A model generated the notes under the pieces. The model had not been told where the DNA came from. It worked only from the letters and a program-made list of their open reading frames with translations, and searched no databases. A DNA stretch of 64,000 nucleotides. It comes from Pseudovibrio sp. Alg231-02 (lineage in GTDB: Bacteria; Pseudomonadota; Alphaproteobacteria; Rhizobiales; Stappiaceae). Location of the stretch: NCBI RefSeq assembly GCF_900143565.1, contig NZ_FREX01000008.1, positions 194,049 to 258,048 of the forward strand, read 5' to 3'. The number at the start of each line of letters is the position of its first letter. Within the stretch, counting starts at the first letter, position 1. Below are positions 10,215 through 17,622 of the stretch, one piece after another. Made by a program: the position numbers and the translations under genes.

Positions 10215-10505
10215 TTAGGCAATGTTACGTGCGCAGGCTTTAACCATATCGGCGTGCGCCTTCACCATGCTGGTTCGTGTCTGACCCATGGTGGTATAAG
10301 TGTTCACGAGCAGCTGCAAAGTGAACATTTTTTCAGTTTCAGCCAAGTTGGAGTTTTGCGCTTCAATGATCTTGTCATTGATCTTGTCCATCTCGGTCTG
10401 GAAGCGGACGCTGATGTCGAGCGCATTCATGCCCGCTTTGTTAGCCAGTGCTTCGGGAGCTGCTGACGTGTAGGACGCTGTAATGCCTTGAGTAAAAGAC
10501 GTCAT
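10215..10505 (-). CDS. sctF: T3SS needle subunit SctF (YscF-like)
   Basis: This small, Cys-poor, mostly helical protein of 96 residues has the size and two-helix layout of needle proteins. The C-terminal stretch, with LQLLVNTY and hydrophobics spaced to the end (..DMVKACARNIA), follows the pattern of YscF/PscF (LQ..INKWS.IYN, ending with ..LMQGILQKI). It sits directly after a YscE-like needle-chaperone gene, as in Yersinia yscE-yscF. A good ribosome site (AGGAGAG) precedes the ATG. Needle subunits polymerise into the hollow extracellular conduit. Sequence similarity is weak, so the assignment rests on size, pattern and neighbours. A different small secreted helical protein is possible. Confidence 0.68.
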   Translation of the reverse strand: MTSFTQGITASYTSAAPEALANKAGMNALDISVRFQTEMDKINDKIIEAQNSNLAETEKMFTLQLLVNTYTTMGQTRTSMVKAHADMVKACARNIA

Positions 10506-10532
10506 GTTGACTCTCCTAATGTTTGCGCGGCT

Positions 10533-10772
10533 CTAACACTGGACTGGAAACTTGCGCAGGACGTCCTGAGCAGCAGTGATGCCGTTTATCACTGTTTGAA
10601 TACGTTGGTAGTCAGCCTCAGTTTGAGGCTCCTCGGATTTTTCACGTACCCAAGAGGAAAGAGCGTCCAATTTCTTTTCGAGTTTTCGAGCATGTTCTGA
10701 ACCTTGCTGACTTTTTAAAGTCTCTTCCAGATCGGTGACATACATCTCGTTATTGGTGTTCTCGTCTTGCAC
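10533..10772 (-). CDS. YscE-like needle-subunit chaperone
   Basis: The 79-residue helical protein has the pattern of the YscE/SsaE/EscE family: LEETLK at the N-terminus, a Leu-rich first helix, then a second helix YQRIQTVINGITAAQDVLRKF resembling YscE YQ..Q...A..A..V. In Yersinia, YscE and YscG together hold monomeric YscF in the cytoplasm. A YscG-like gene is found at 30033, so both halves of such a complex appear to be present. The start is GTG at 10772 with AAGGA 8 bases upstream. The gene lies 27 bases before sctF and 34 bases after the Crp-family gene, so these are probably co-transcribed. Confidence 0.62.
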   Translation of the reverse strand: MQDENTNNEMYVTDLEETLKSQQGSEHARKLEKKLDALSSWVREKSEEPQTEADYQRIQTVINGITAAQDVLRKFPVQC

Positions 10773-10806
10773 GCGTTAGTCCTTTGTTTCAACGCTTCCA
10801 GCTTTT

Positions 10807-11592
10807 TTAAAAATTTGACTCATTATTGAGCAAGTTCCGCTCTAGCATTGTCCTATTCAGCACAGTGATAGAACGATCCTTAATTTTTATGATGCCAGCG
10901 CGCTCCCACTCTTTCAGGCGGCGGTTGATATTGCTGCGTGTTCCGCGCGCCATTGCACCCAGGTCACTCTGTGTAACGATTGCGCCAGAGATCACAGACT
11001 TGTCTTTTGGGTTATCGCCCGCAGGTGTGCCGATCGACTCAAGCAAGCTTAACAACGCATGAGCCAGGCGAGCCGAGAGGCTTGGCAGTGACAAGCAGCG
11101 TGTCGATTCGATGTAGGAGCGATAGTGTTTCGCTACGACTACAGCCAGTGCGCGACAGATCTCGGCACTCTGCTCGTTGATGACATGAAATGCAGAGCGT
11201 CTGATTTTGTGAACGACTACGTTTCCTAACGCGCAAGCTGTATCTGCGTGAACAGATCGCTGAAAGACACCTAATTCGCCGAAGCTTTGGCCTGCTGTGA
11301 TGATGGCATAAAGGAAGGTAGATCCATCTTCGCGCAAGTGACTTAAGCGAACATGTCCACTCTCAATGATGTAAAGAAATTCAGCATCATCTTCCTGAAG
11401 ATAGATGTTCTCGCCGTTTGAGTAGGTTTGGCGAATTGCTGATTGCTCTAAAGATGCACATAATTCATCATTCAGCTCTTGAAACAATGCTGCGTTTTCT
11501 TTCCAGCTGCTTTCACCTGAGGATGAGGTGCCAGTATTATGAGCTCTTGATGCGCCTCTACCCAGGCTTGCATCATATACTGCCTTTTCCAT
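10807..11592 (-). CDS. Crp/Fnr-family transcriptional regulator
   Basis: This 261-residue protein has a cyclic-nucleotide-binding-like beta-roll (about 40-160, with GQSFGELGVFQ) and a C-terminal winged helix (about 195-245). In the phosphate-binding cassette, the Arg-Ser that contacts cAMP in E. coli CRP is replaced (FQRSVHADTACA), and the four-Cys pattern of FNR is absent, so the signal sensed is unknown. The recognition helix TRSNINRRL keeps the equivalents of CRP Arg180 and Arg185 but has Ser for Glu181. It is encoded inside the T3SS locus, just upstream of needle genes, and candidate TTGTG-N8-CACAA operators lie before several T3SS units. A role as local T3SS regulator is inference. Confidence 0.88.
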   Translation of the reverse strand: MEKAVYDASLGRGASRAHNTGTSSSGESSWKENAALFQELNDELCASLEQSAIRQTYSNGENIYLQEDDAEFLYIIESGHVRLSHLREDGSTFLYAIITAGQSFGELGVFQRSVHADTACALGNVVVHKIRRSAFHVINEQSAEICRALAVVVAKHYRSYIESTRCLSLPSLSARLAHALLSLLESIGTPAGDNPKDKSVISGAIVTQSDLGAMARGTRSNINRRLKEWERAGIIKIKDRSITVLNRTMLERNLLNNESNF

Positions 11593-11964
11593 AGAAATGT
11601 ACCGTGTCCTCTTACTTAAATAAGTGCAGCTATTTTAGAGGATGAAGATATACTGGTCTCCGCAGAGCAAATATACTTCGTCTTTTTCTTATTATACTCT
11701 ACCAATATTCCACCCCAATCTCACTCGTACACAATTGCGAAGAATTGTGCTTCAGAACACGGACAAAACTATAATTAAGACAGCTAATAAGCGAGTCAAG
11801 TCTGGCTGTCATCATCTAACTTATATTTTAATGGATATTGACTGTATCCCTCGGGATTGTGATTTTAAGTGCGAAAAAGTCACGATTTCCCTCCGTAATG
11901 TGAACAAGTGTGAGTCATTATAAGATTGAAACTGGTGTATACCTGCATGCACTGATTGTAGTTT
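11593..11964. other. AT-rich intergenic region with regulator promoter and dyads
   Basis: This 372-base AT-rich stretch lies between the SycN-like gene (ending 11965) and the Crp-family gene (start 11592), both on the minus strand. It must hold the promoter of the latter. It contains a perfect dyad CACAATT-N6-AATTGTG (11730-11749) and an overlapping Crp-like site (11745-11762). I see no convincing gene. A 93-codon plus-strand ORF here has atypical composition and no good ribosome site. Confidence 0.6.
11745..11762. promoter_or_regulatory. Crp-like operator upstream of the Crp-family gene
   Basis: TTGTG-cttcagaa-CACGG has one full half-site and a partial second with the 8-base gap of Crp sites. 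It lies 153 bases upstream of the regulator start and overlaps a second perfect dyad (11730-11749), which would suit autoregulation. Confidence 0.4.
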
Positions 11965-12339
11965 TTATAGTGAACTCAATTCACCTATCAGATAATCGAC
12001 CGTTTGCTCGAGTTTTGCAGGGCTAAGTTGTCCTGCTTCGTATAAAACCGCCAGATGTAACGTTCCATCTTTAGATTTCCCTGTATGCAGATTGGTTCCA
12101 ATTTCAGGTTTGAAGCCAGCTCGGCTCAAAAGAGCTTCATTTGCTGAATTCTGGTCACCCGTTGTGGTTTGACCAAGGCTGACAACGACGCTGTTGCCAC
12201 CTTCGACAGGGGTAAACGTCAGTTCACCGGATTGTGAAAGGAGGTAAGACAGACTTCCATCCATCTGCGGAGAAAAGGGGATCTTCATATTGTTTGCGAA
12301 CGCTTCCAGGCTTGACTGGATGGCACTTGAAAACTGCAT
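11965..12339 (-). CDS. SycN-like CesT-family chaperone for SctW
   Basis: The 124-residue protein has the class I chaperone pattern: N-terminal helix FANNMKIPFSPQMDGSLSY, central beta strands (GELTFTPVEGGNSVVVSLG), and a C-terminal helix (LEQTVDYLIGEL). It sits 65 bases downstream of sctW on the same strand. In Yersinia the gatekeeper YopN is escorted by SycN/YscB, and SycN has the same size and LG.P opening. Ribosome site GGAGAGGA precedes the ATG. Family membership is fairly clear. The SctW partner is inferred from adjacency. Confidence 0.68.
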   Translation of the reverse strand: MQFSSAIQSSLEAFANNMKIPFSPQMDGSLSYLLSQSGELTFTPVEGGNSVVVSLGQTTTGDQNSANEALLSRAGFKPEIGTNLHTGKSKDGTLHLAVLYEAGQLSPAKLEQTVDYLIGELSSL

Positions 12340-12404
12340 TCAATCCTCTCCTTTGTTCTTCCTTGGTTTCATGTTGCAGCAGCTATTTTATTAGCGATGA
12401 CGGG

Positions 12405-13694
12405 TCAGTGAACAGTAGCTGACGCAGCGCTGACCTGAGCGAAGTTATCAACCGGCGTAGCGTCAGTTGCTGTTTGATATTGCTCTTCTTCCAGGATCGT
12501 CAGCTGCTCTGACAGTACCAGTAATGTTTCGAGTTGCTGATTGCGGATGTTTTCGTTTGTGAGGATGGTGTCAGGAACCTCACGGTGCAATGCAAGCAGG
12601 TTGTTTGTGTAGTTCAACGATGCGCTGGCCCCAGCAGGAGCGAGTGGTGCAACAAGACTTTGTGCGTCAGCAGGTGATGTGACTGCTTTGCCCAGATAAT
12701 GGAACAGTGAGCTTGCCAGCTTCTCCGTGCCCAGCTCTTCCACAACACGTGTGAACTCTGAGAAGCTGCGACCTGTCAGTTTGGTTGCGACATGCACACC
12801 CTCATAGACGGTTCGCAGGCTCTTTAGTTTGCCGAGCTCGGTCAGGACCGCTTCCAGATGAGCAGGCTCATCTTGTGTGTCTGCAATTTCCAGGCCCTGA
12901 CTTGCGGCGGTTGTAAACAGGTCCACAACATCATCAAAAGAGGTGAGGGGTGAGCTTTCATTGCCGTTTACGTCGTGATGCATTGAATGTGTGCGTGCGA
13001 TCAGGTCATTGAACTTATCGAAGATGATTCCGAAGTTCGCTTCACTACGCAGCATGTCGCGGTATTGCTCACGGATGACTGCAGGATCTGTTCCCAAATC
13101 CTCGGCTTTGTCGTGGGCAAGTTCCGCGACTGCAAAGCCTGCGCGCACGTCACGACCAGTCTCACCGCTTTCCATATATTCGCGGGCATTGAGCAGAGCT
13201 CCCAAAAGAGCATCATTTGCTCCTGTGGTCTCAAAGTGCTCGATGGCGATCTGCAGGGCGGCATACTGGTGAGTTACGTCACCGTCAAACTGCTGCAGGA
13301 ATGCGAATACGTCCTGAGGAGTGAGCTGTCCTGAGCCTTCACCGTTGGTGCTTTGGTTGTGCTGGTAATCCTGTAACCGCTGAACCAAACCTTGCAGCTT
13401 ATCCTGAGAGGGCATGTCAGGCAGCTTATCGTAATAGTCGGCAATCCGTGTGATTGCTTCTATGTTAGCGCCTTGCCCTTGCCGGATTGAGCGGCTTTCC
13501 AGTGATCTTTTGTCGAGGCGTGAGGATACGGCCTGGCCAAGCTCTTCAGCGGCGTCCGTCAGTTTAGATGGATTGTTGAGCTGCATGACGCGCTCAGCGC
13601 GGCGCTGCCCTGTGGCTTCCGCAACCAGTGGAGCGCCAACTGGCGACTCAGCGTTGTGAGTGGCAATCGTTGATCTTAAGACCTCTAAGCTCAT
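12405..13694 (-). CDS. sctW: T3SS gatekeeper SctW (YopN-TyeA/HrpJ/InvE family)
   Basis: Gatekeepers sit at the cytoplasmic entry of the export channel, hold back effectors until contact, and set the switch from translocators to effectors. The 429-residue protein has a polar N-terminal secretion/chaperone region, a central HrpJ-like region (about 150-220, with HQYAALQIAIEHFETTGA and an IRAG-like VRAGF), and a C-terminal TyeA-like module (LLALHREVPDTILTNENIRN followed by the EEEQ-type end). It is therefore a single-chain YopN-TyeA type rather than two proteins. Ribosome site GGAGGA precedes the ATG. It is divergent from 13908, with a perfect dyad between, and is followed by its likely chaperone. 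Confidence 0.8.
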   Translation of the reverse strand: MSLEVLRSTIATHNAESPVGAPLVAEATGQRRAERVMQLNNPSKLTDAAEELGQAVSSRLDKRSLESRSIRQGQGANIEAITRIADYYDKLPDMPSQDKLQGLVQRLQDYQHNQSTNGEGSGQLTPQDVFAFLQQFDGDVTHQYAALQIAIEHFETTGANDALLGALLNAREYMESGETGRDVRAGFAVAELAHDKAEDLGTDPAVIREQYRDMLRSEANFGIIFDKFNDLIARTHSMHHDVNGNESSPLTSFDDVVDLFTTAASQGLEIADTQDEPAHLEAVLTELGKLKSLRTVYEGVHVATKLTGRSFSEFTRVVEELGTEKLASSLFHYLGKAVTSPADAQSLVAPLAPAGASASLNYTNNLLALHREVPDTILTNENIRNQQLETLLVLSEQLTILEEEQYQTATDATPVDNFAQVSAASATVH

Positions 13695-13762
13695 TGAAAA
13701 GTCCTCCGCTGATACTACGAATAAGAATATGTCATTTTCATACTTCTTTTAGCGAAATTGCT

Positions 13763-13780
13763 TTGTGTCGGGCGACACAA
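13763..13780. promoter_or_regulatory. Perfect Crp-like dyad in divergent T3SS promoter region
   Basis: TTGTGTCGGGCGACACAA has perfect 8-base arms and contains the Crp-type TGTG-N8-CACA spacing. It lies between divergent sctW (start 13694, 69 bases away) and the LcrG-like gene (start 13908, 128 bases away), so one bound regulator could control both directions. Confidence 0.6.
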
Positions 13781-13907
13781 GTGGGCTCACCCATTTTGCT
13801 AATTCTGTCATTGCTAAATTTCGATTTTGAAGGTGTGTCGTTCGGAACAGCGGTGCCCCGGTCTGCCCGTTTATAGAGGGCGTATAGTGTTTTGATGGGA
13901 ATGTTGT

Positions 13908-14306
13908 ATGGCGAAGACCGGATCCAGCAAGGAAGAGTTGCTTCCCCAGTTCACTGTAAGTGGTGATGCAGGCGCGTTGAGTGCCTATTTGGATGATGCA
14001 TTAAGCCTTTGTAACGCTGATAAGAACTGGCCTTCAGAAAATGAATGGCAAGATGTGTCTTACCAGATGGTTGCGAGCTTGCAGGAGTTGCTTGATCTTC
14101 CTGCCGTTCAGAAAGATCCGGTCGCGCTGAGCTTGATTAACGGGCTGCTTGCTTCGAAGAGCTTTGATGGCTTTTTGCAGGGGTATGACGCGATTGCTGA
14201 GCATTTCACGAAGCGATTGAAAGACAACGAAAATAATAGCGGTGCTGCGCGGTCTCAGTTTGCGAAGCCCCAAAAGAATGCGGGTCGTACTCGCCTTATT
14301 TTGTGA
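13908..14306 (+). CDS. Small T3SS protein upstream of tip candidate (LcrG-like position)
   Basis: I do not recognise this 132-residue protein by sequence. It is helical, with a middle segment LINGLLASKSFDGFLQGYDA and a basic C-terminus (FAKPQKNAGRTRLIL) reminiscent of the basic end of LcrG/PcrG. It is the first gene of a plus-strand unit, 15 bases ahead of a large secreted-protein gene, as lcrG precedes lcrV in Yersinia. An LcrG-like role, controlling secretion and binding the tip protein, is inference from position and the C-terminal pattern only. A chaperone of the next gene is equally possible. Confidence 0.4.
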   Translation: MAKTGSSKEELLPQFTVSGDAGALSAYLDDALSLCNADKNWPSENEWQDVSYQMVASLQELLDLPAVQKDPVALSLINGLLASKSFDGFLQGYDAIAEHFTKRLKDNENNSGAARSQFAKPQKNAGRTRLIL

Positions 14307-14321
14307 TGTGAGGAGATGAAA

Positions 14322-15959
14322 ATGATTAATGGTGTTGGCTCAGGCTCATCTACTACTGTAGACCCAGATACTCTTGCTCCTCCAAAAGATGACGATACGG
14401 CTAAAGCTGCCTCCGGTGGTGCTGGTGATGGTGCGCAGGAAAGAGCGGCGCAGCAAGGTCCCGCGCTGCAGGCTGCAGAAACGCAGACCAGTGTTTGGGA
14501 TAGTTTCTTATCCAACCTGCCGGAAGCCGATCCTGATTTTGAGAATCCCTTGTTGTCGATTCCAGGGACGACGAACTACGCGACCGACCCGAGTAAGTAT
14601 AATGCTTATGTGGCCAGTGTTTTGGTAGATCCGGCTGATACTGTTGCTGATGAAGACTTGCCTGCGAACTATAGCAATCCGTCACCGCATGAATTTGTCT
14701 CCTGGCATCCGGCCGTTCAGCTGCGTTATTTGCGCGATAATTTCACTGAGGCGCAGATTCAGTCAGGAAATACAGTCATTGGTACAGGGTCCAATCAGGT
14801 TGGTGTAATTCGCTCCGATGATAAACGCAGTGTGACCATCGTGAATGAGTTGACAAAATCTCGTATTTTCCAGCTCTCGAAGACGGAGCAGGAGCGACTG
14901 GCAAACAACTCCATCTTTAAGACCAGAATTGCGCCGCTGTTGGATCTGCTGCCAAATGCAGATACAGACCTTGCTGCCAGCCGCGCTGTGATTACGGCCC
15001 AGATCGACAAAGAGATTAATGACGTTAAGAACAAGACGTTGACTAACAAAACTTCAAGCTCTGACCGTGATAAGTTCAATGAGGACAAGCAAGCCTACGT
15101 CAAGCAGTTGGAAATGCTGAGAGATAATGTTCCTAATACCGGAATTTATGCTCGTTCAGATCTGGCTACCGAAATGCAGGAAATTGTGAAGCGTTTTGAG
15201 CGGGCGCATGCTTATTTTGATGTGAAGACACCAAATCTGGCTAATCCAGCGCGGAACTCGAGAGATGTTCTAACGCCAGATAATAATGCCTCGATCAACC
15301 GTGGTTATGCTGTTTTTATCGAGCAAGAGCAGCGTATTCTGGCAATCAAGCAAGCTGAGCAGCAGATGTTATCTGCTGGTGGTATCACAAACTCAGATGG
15401 TACAATTTCCCGGTTGGATTTGCCGACGCTGGTGGCGCTCATTCAGAATCAGGCCAGTTTGAAACAGCAGGCGATCATTACAATGAGAACAGAGCAGCTG
15501 ACCCAGCTCAACCAGTTGTCTCAGGCCTATGCGGAAATGCAGCGTATTGTGAACGAAGCACTGAAGAAGTTCAATGATACCGGAAAGGACGCGGATAAAG
15601 AAAAGCACTCTCTTTCTGTGTCTTTTGATAATCCTAGCCAGTTCAGTACTGCTGTTGCGTATATGTTTGAAGACTTCGCTTCGGGTAAGCCGCACCCTGT
15701 TGAGAAGGAATTCAATATTACCCGGCCAACGCATGACATGATTAACAATAGTAACGGAAGCAAGAACTCCTTTAAGCGGACGCAGTGGGAGCGCTTCTCA
15801 ACGCAGTTGAGTGATGCGGTTACGCTTCTGAACCCTCAGTTGCTGACCAATGACATCAATCAGGATAACCGTGAACAGAACCGTTCGTACGAGCAGGCGA
15901 CTGGTACTGTGCGCCGTAGTTTTGATCTGAATATTCAGATTGCGCGTGGCTTCTCTTAA
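14322..15959 (+). CDS. Putative T3SS hydrophilic translocator / needle-tip protein
   Basis: The 545-residue hydrophilic protein has no signal peptide or membrane segment. It has a disordered Gly/Ala/Asp-rich N-terminus and long helical regions (about 355-420 and 500-545). The end (FSTQLSDAVTLLNPQLLTND) fits the helical C-terminus shared by tip proteins and other secreted translocators. Its place after an LcrG-like gene and ahead of yscX, yscY and the translocators suggests the LcrV/IpaD role, but LcrV has about 326 residues. AGGAG (14311-14315) touches the first ATG (14316), so the in-frame ATG at 14322, 6 bases from AGGAG, is chosen. It could instead be a large effector. Confidence 0.45.
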   Translation: MINGVGSGSSTTVDPDTLAPPKDDDTAKAASGGAGDGAQERAAQQGPALQAAETQTSVWDSFLSNLPEADPDFENPLLSIPGTTNYATDPSKYNAYVASVLVDPADTVADEDLPANYSNPSPHEFVSWHPAVQLRYLRDNFTEAQIQSGNTVIGTGSNQVGVIRSDDKRSVTIVNELTKSRIFQLSKTEQERLANNSIFKTRIAPLLDLLPNADTDLAASRAVITAQIDKEINDVKNKTLTNKTSSSDRDKFNEDKQAYVKQLEMLRDNVPNTGIYARSDLATEMQEIVKRFERAHAYFDVKTPNLANPARNSRDVLTPDNNASINRGYAVFIEQEQRILAIKQAEQQMLSAGGITNSDGTISRLDLPTLVALIQNQASLKQQAIITMRTEQLTQLNQLSQAYAEMQRIVNEALKKFNDTGKDADKEKHSLSVSFDNPSQFSTAVAYMFEDFASGKPHPVEKEFNITRPTHDMINNSNGSKNSFKRTQWERFSTQLSDAVTLLNPQLLTNDINQDNREQNRSYEQATGTVRRSFDLNIQIARGFS

Positions 15960-15977
15960 AAGCTTTTTTTTGTGATG

Positions 15978-16014
15978 GCAGCTCTGGCATGTAAGTCAGG
16001 GCTGCGTTTTATTT
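15978..16014 (+). terminator. Rho-independent terminator after the tip candidate
   Basis: Arms GCAGCTCTG (15978-15986) and CAGGGCTGC (15997-16005) pair over 9 bp with one G-U, followed by GTTTTATTTT. The hairpin starts 18 bases after the stop codon and separates this unit from yscX. Confidence 0.78.
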
Positions 16015-16035
16015 TGACTGGGTACGGGATTCGGA

Positions 16036-16416
16036 ATGCGGGTTGCATCGATTACAATTGGCGTGAATGAGGTTTCCAACTGGAAGGTTGAAGACCAGGT
16101 TCAATTGCCAGAGGGCAAAAAGCTTGCTCCTGTATTTTTGCCAGAAGTGCGGCCCTTAAATGAGGTCTTGTACCGTCCGACACTGGATGAGCGCTTACCT
16201 TCTCTTTTGTTGCCGGATTTATCTGAAACAGACATTCTTTTGCCGACTGAGTTGAGCGAAATGCGCAAGGAGCTTCAGCGTTTGTTTGCTGCGGCAGCTT
16301 TGCGTGAGCAGGGAGAACGGCAGCGTGTTCTAAAAGGTGTTGCAGACCTGTTGATGGGTGATGTGTTGCTTGATGAAGACCTGCAGGCAGCCCTTGCCAT
16401 GTTGTTGCAAGGGTAA
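16036..16416 (+). CDS. yscX: YscX-like T3SS export protein
   Basis: YscX is a small secreted protein found in Ysc-family systems. It binds YscY and the export gate SctV and is needed for early-substrate export. The 126-residue product has the family layout: a variable N-terminal half with prolines (PVFLPEVRPLNEVLYRP), then a C-terminal helical region (ELSEMRKELQRLFAAAALRE ... VLLDEDLQAALAMLLQG) matching the YscX end (ELDTLQSLL ... DDRLLQIILNLLHKV). The next gene is a clear YscY relative, which strongly supports the call. No effector-like repeats or membrane segments are seen. Confidence 0.7.
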   Translation: MRVASITIGVNEVSNWKVEDQVQLPEGKKLAPVFLPEVRPLNEVLYRPTLDERLPSLLLPDLSETDILLPTELSEMRKELQRLFAAAALREQGERQRVLKGVADLLMGDVLLDEDLQAALAMLLQG

Positions 16417-16421
16417 ATTTG

Positions 16422-16796
16422 ATGACAGCGCTCAACAGTCGGCAGCGAGACTTTCTTCTTCTCAGTATCTACATCATGACGCAAAACTGCAAATATGCAG
16501 AGGCGCTCACCATGGTGCAGGGTATGATGGTGATGGAGGATCATTCCAAAGACGTGCTTCTGGCTCGCACGGTTCTGCTTTTCCTTCTCAACCGATTTGA
16601 CCTTGCGCTCGAAAGTCTGCGGGAGTTGGACCTGCTGGATCCACTTGAGCAGTTTGGTAAGTATACGCGTAGTGATGAGCAGTCCATGCGTCATTACATT
16701 CGTGCGCGTTGCCTTTATACGCTCCATGATGCTGATAAGGCTAAGGATGCGATTGATATCTATCTTGGCAACCGCCGGCAGAAACTCTCCCAATAA
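16422..16796 (+). CDS. yscY: YscY-like TPR chaperone of YscX
   Basis: The 124-residue TPR-type helical protein opens with RQRDFLLLSIYIMTQNCKYAEA, closely parallel to YscY (RQQEFLLLNGWLQLQCGHAE). The remaining helices (RTVLLFLLNRFDLALESL; YIRARCLYTLHDADKAKDAI) follow the same repeat pattern and length. YscY stabilises YscX, and the pair engages SctV. The ATG at 16422 lies 5 bases after the yscX stop, so the two are translationally coupled. A TTG at 16419 is a less likely start. Presence of X and Y places this locus in the Ysc family. Confidence 0.77.
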   Translation: MTALNSRQRDFLLLSIYIMTQNCKYAEALTMVQGMMVMEDHSKDVLLARTVLLFLLNRFDLALESLRELDLLDPLEQFGKYTRSDEQSMRHYIRARCLYTLHDADKAKDAIDIYLGNRRQKLSQ

Positions 16797-16943
16797 CTCC
16801 AGATTGTGATCGAAGGGGAGGGTTTGCTTCCTCCTCTTATGCAGACTGAGCTGCCTTTTGTTGGTGGCAGATCAGCCTGTTGGCTGTGCTCACATGTTCG
16901 TGATGCATAAAAAATCACTGCACAATGCGTATTGCCTATTCTT

Positions 16944-16966
16944 GTGTTCTGTTTGGCACAGAACAC
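16944..16966. promoter_or_regulatory. Perfect dyad upstream of the translocator operon
   Basis: GTGTTCTG (16944-16951) and CAGAACAC (16959-16966) are perfect 8-base arms with a 7-base spacer, 64 bases upstream of the chaperone start at 17030. A TTGTG at 16942 and a CACA at 16957 overlap it, but with a 10-base gap rather than the 8 of the Crp-like sites. It is a probable operator for the chaperone-translocator unit, and the cognate regulator is unknown. Confidence 0.5.
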
Positions 16967-17029
16967 CTTCTGATTGCGCTTTATTGTTTTCTTAAATGCT
17001 GAATTAGTCAGAGATAAAGAAAGGGCGCC

Positions 17030-17581
17030 ATGTCACTTCTCGATATGCCCAAACAGTCACCAGAGCTCTTTGCTGAGACGATTAAAGAGATCGCTGAGCC
17101 GCTCGTTGAGCATCTTGATTCACTGGGTTTCAAGGATGAAAAATTCTACCAGTTGATGAAGCAGGGTGTCTCCATATCCGAGATGCTGGGTTTGTCAGAG
17201 GAGGAGCTCGCAGCTGTCTATGAGATGGCTCGCCGGAACATCTCTGTCGGTCAGGTCGAGAAGGCGAAGTCGCTCTTTATTATGCTGGTGCAGATTGCTC
17301 CGATGGAAGAGCAGTACACCTATGGCCTCGCGATGACCTATCAGATTCAGGGCGACGTTCGCATGGCCGTGAAGCTCTATCTGCATTTCATCAGTATGGA
17401 TGCGACCAACCCGCAGGGGTATCTGCGTCTTGGTGAATGTCTGCTGGCTGCAAAGGAATACCAGGAAGCTGGTGACGCGTTTGAAGCCGCACTGCGCATG
17501 TTTGATGATCCCGTCAAAAATTATGACGACAAGAAGTATGCGCAAACCATGATGAAAAGCGCACGCCAAAAACTGGTCTGA
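17030..17581 (+). CDS. SycD/LcrH-type translocator chaperone
   Basis: The 183-residue TPR protein has the class II chaperone layout: N-terminal acidic helical extension, then three TPR-like pairs (about 70-170, including VEKAKSLFIMLVQIAP, GDVRMAVKLYLHFISMDATN and YQEAGDAFEAALRM). Class II chaperones keep the two hydrophobic translocators apart and soluble in the cytoplasm. It directly precedes both translocator genes, as lcrH precedes yopB and yopD. Start ATG with AAAGG upstream. It is the first of three TPR proteins of this type in the locus. Confidence 0.82.
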   Translation: MSLLDMPKQSPELFAETIKEIAEPLVEHLDSLGFKDEKFYQLMKQGVSISEMLGLSEEELAAVYEMARRNISVGQVEKAKSLFIMLVQIAPMEEQYTYGLAMTYQIQGDVRMAVKLYLHFISMDATNPQGYLRLGECLLAAKEYQEAGDAFEAALRMFDDPVKNYDDKKYAQTMMKSARQKLV

Positions 17582-17622
17582 CAATAGTTTTGATCTCAAT
17601 TATTTAAGCATGGAGAATAGAT

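Noticed and set aside
11642-11923. 93-codon plus-strand frame in the regulator promoter region
   Set aside because: AT-rich, no ribosome site, and it overlaps the dyads expected of a promoter region.
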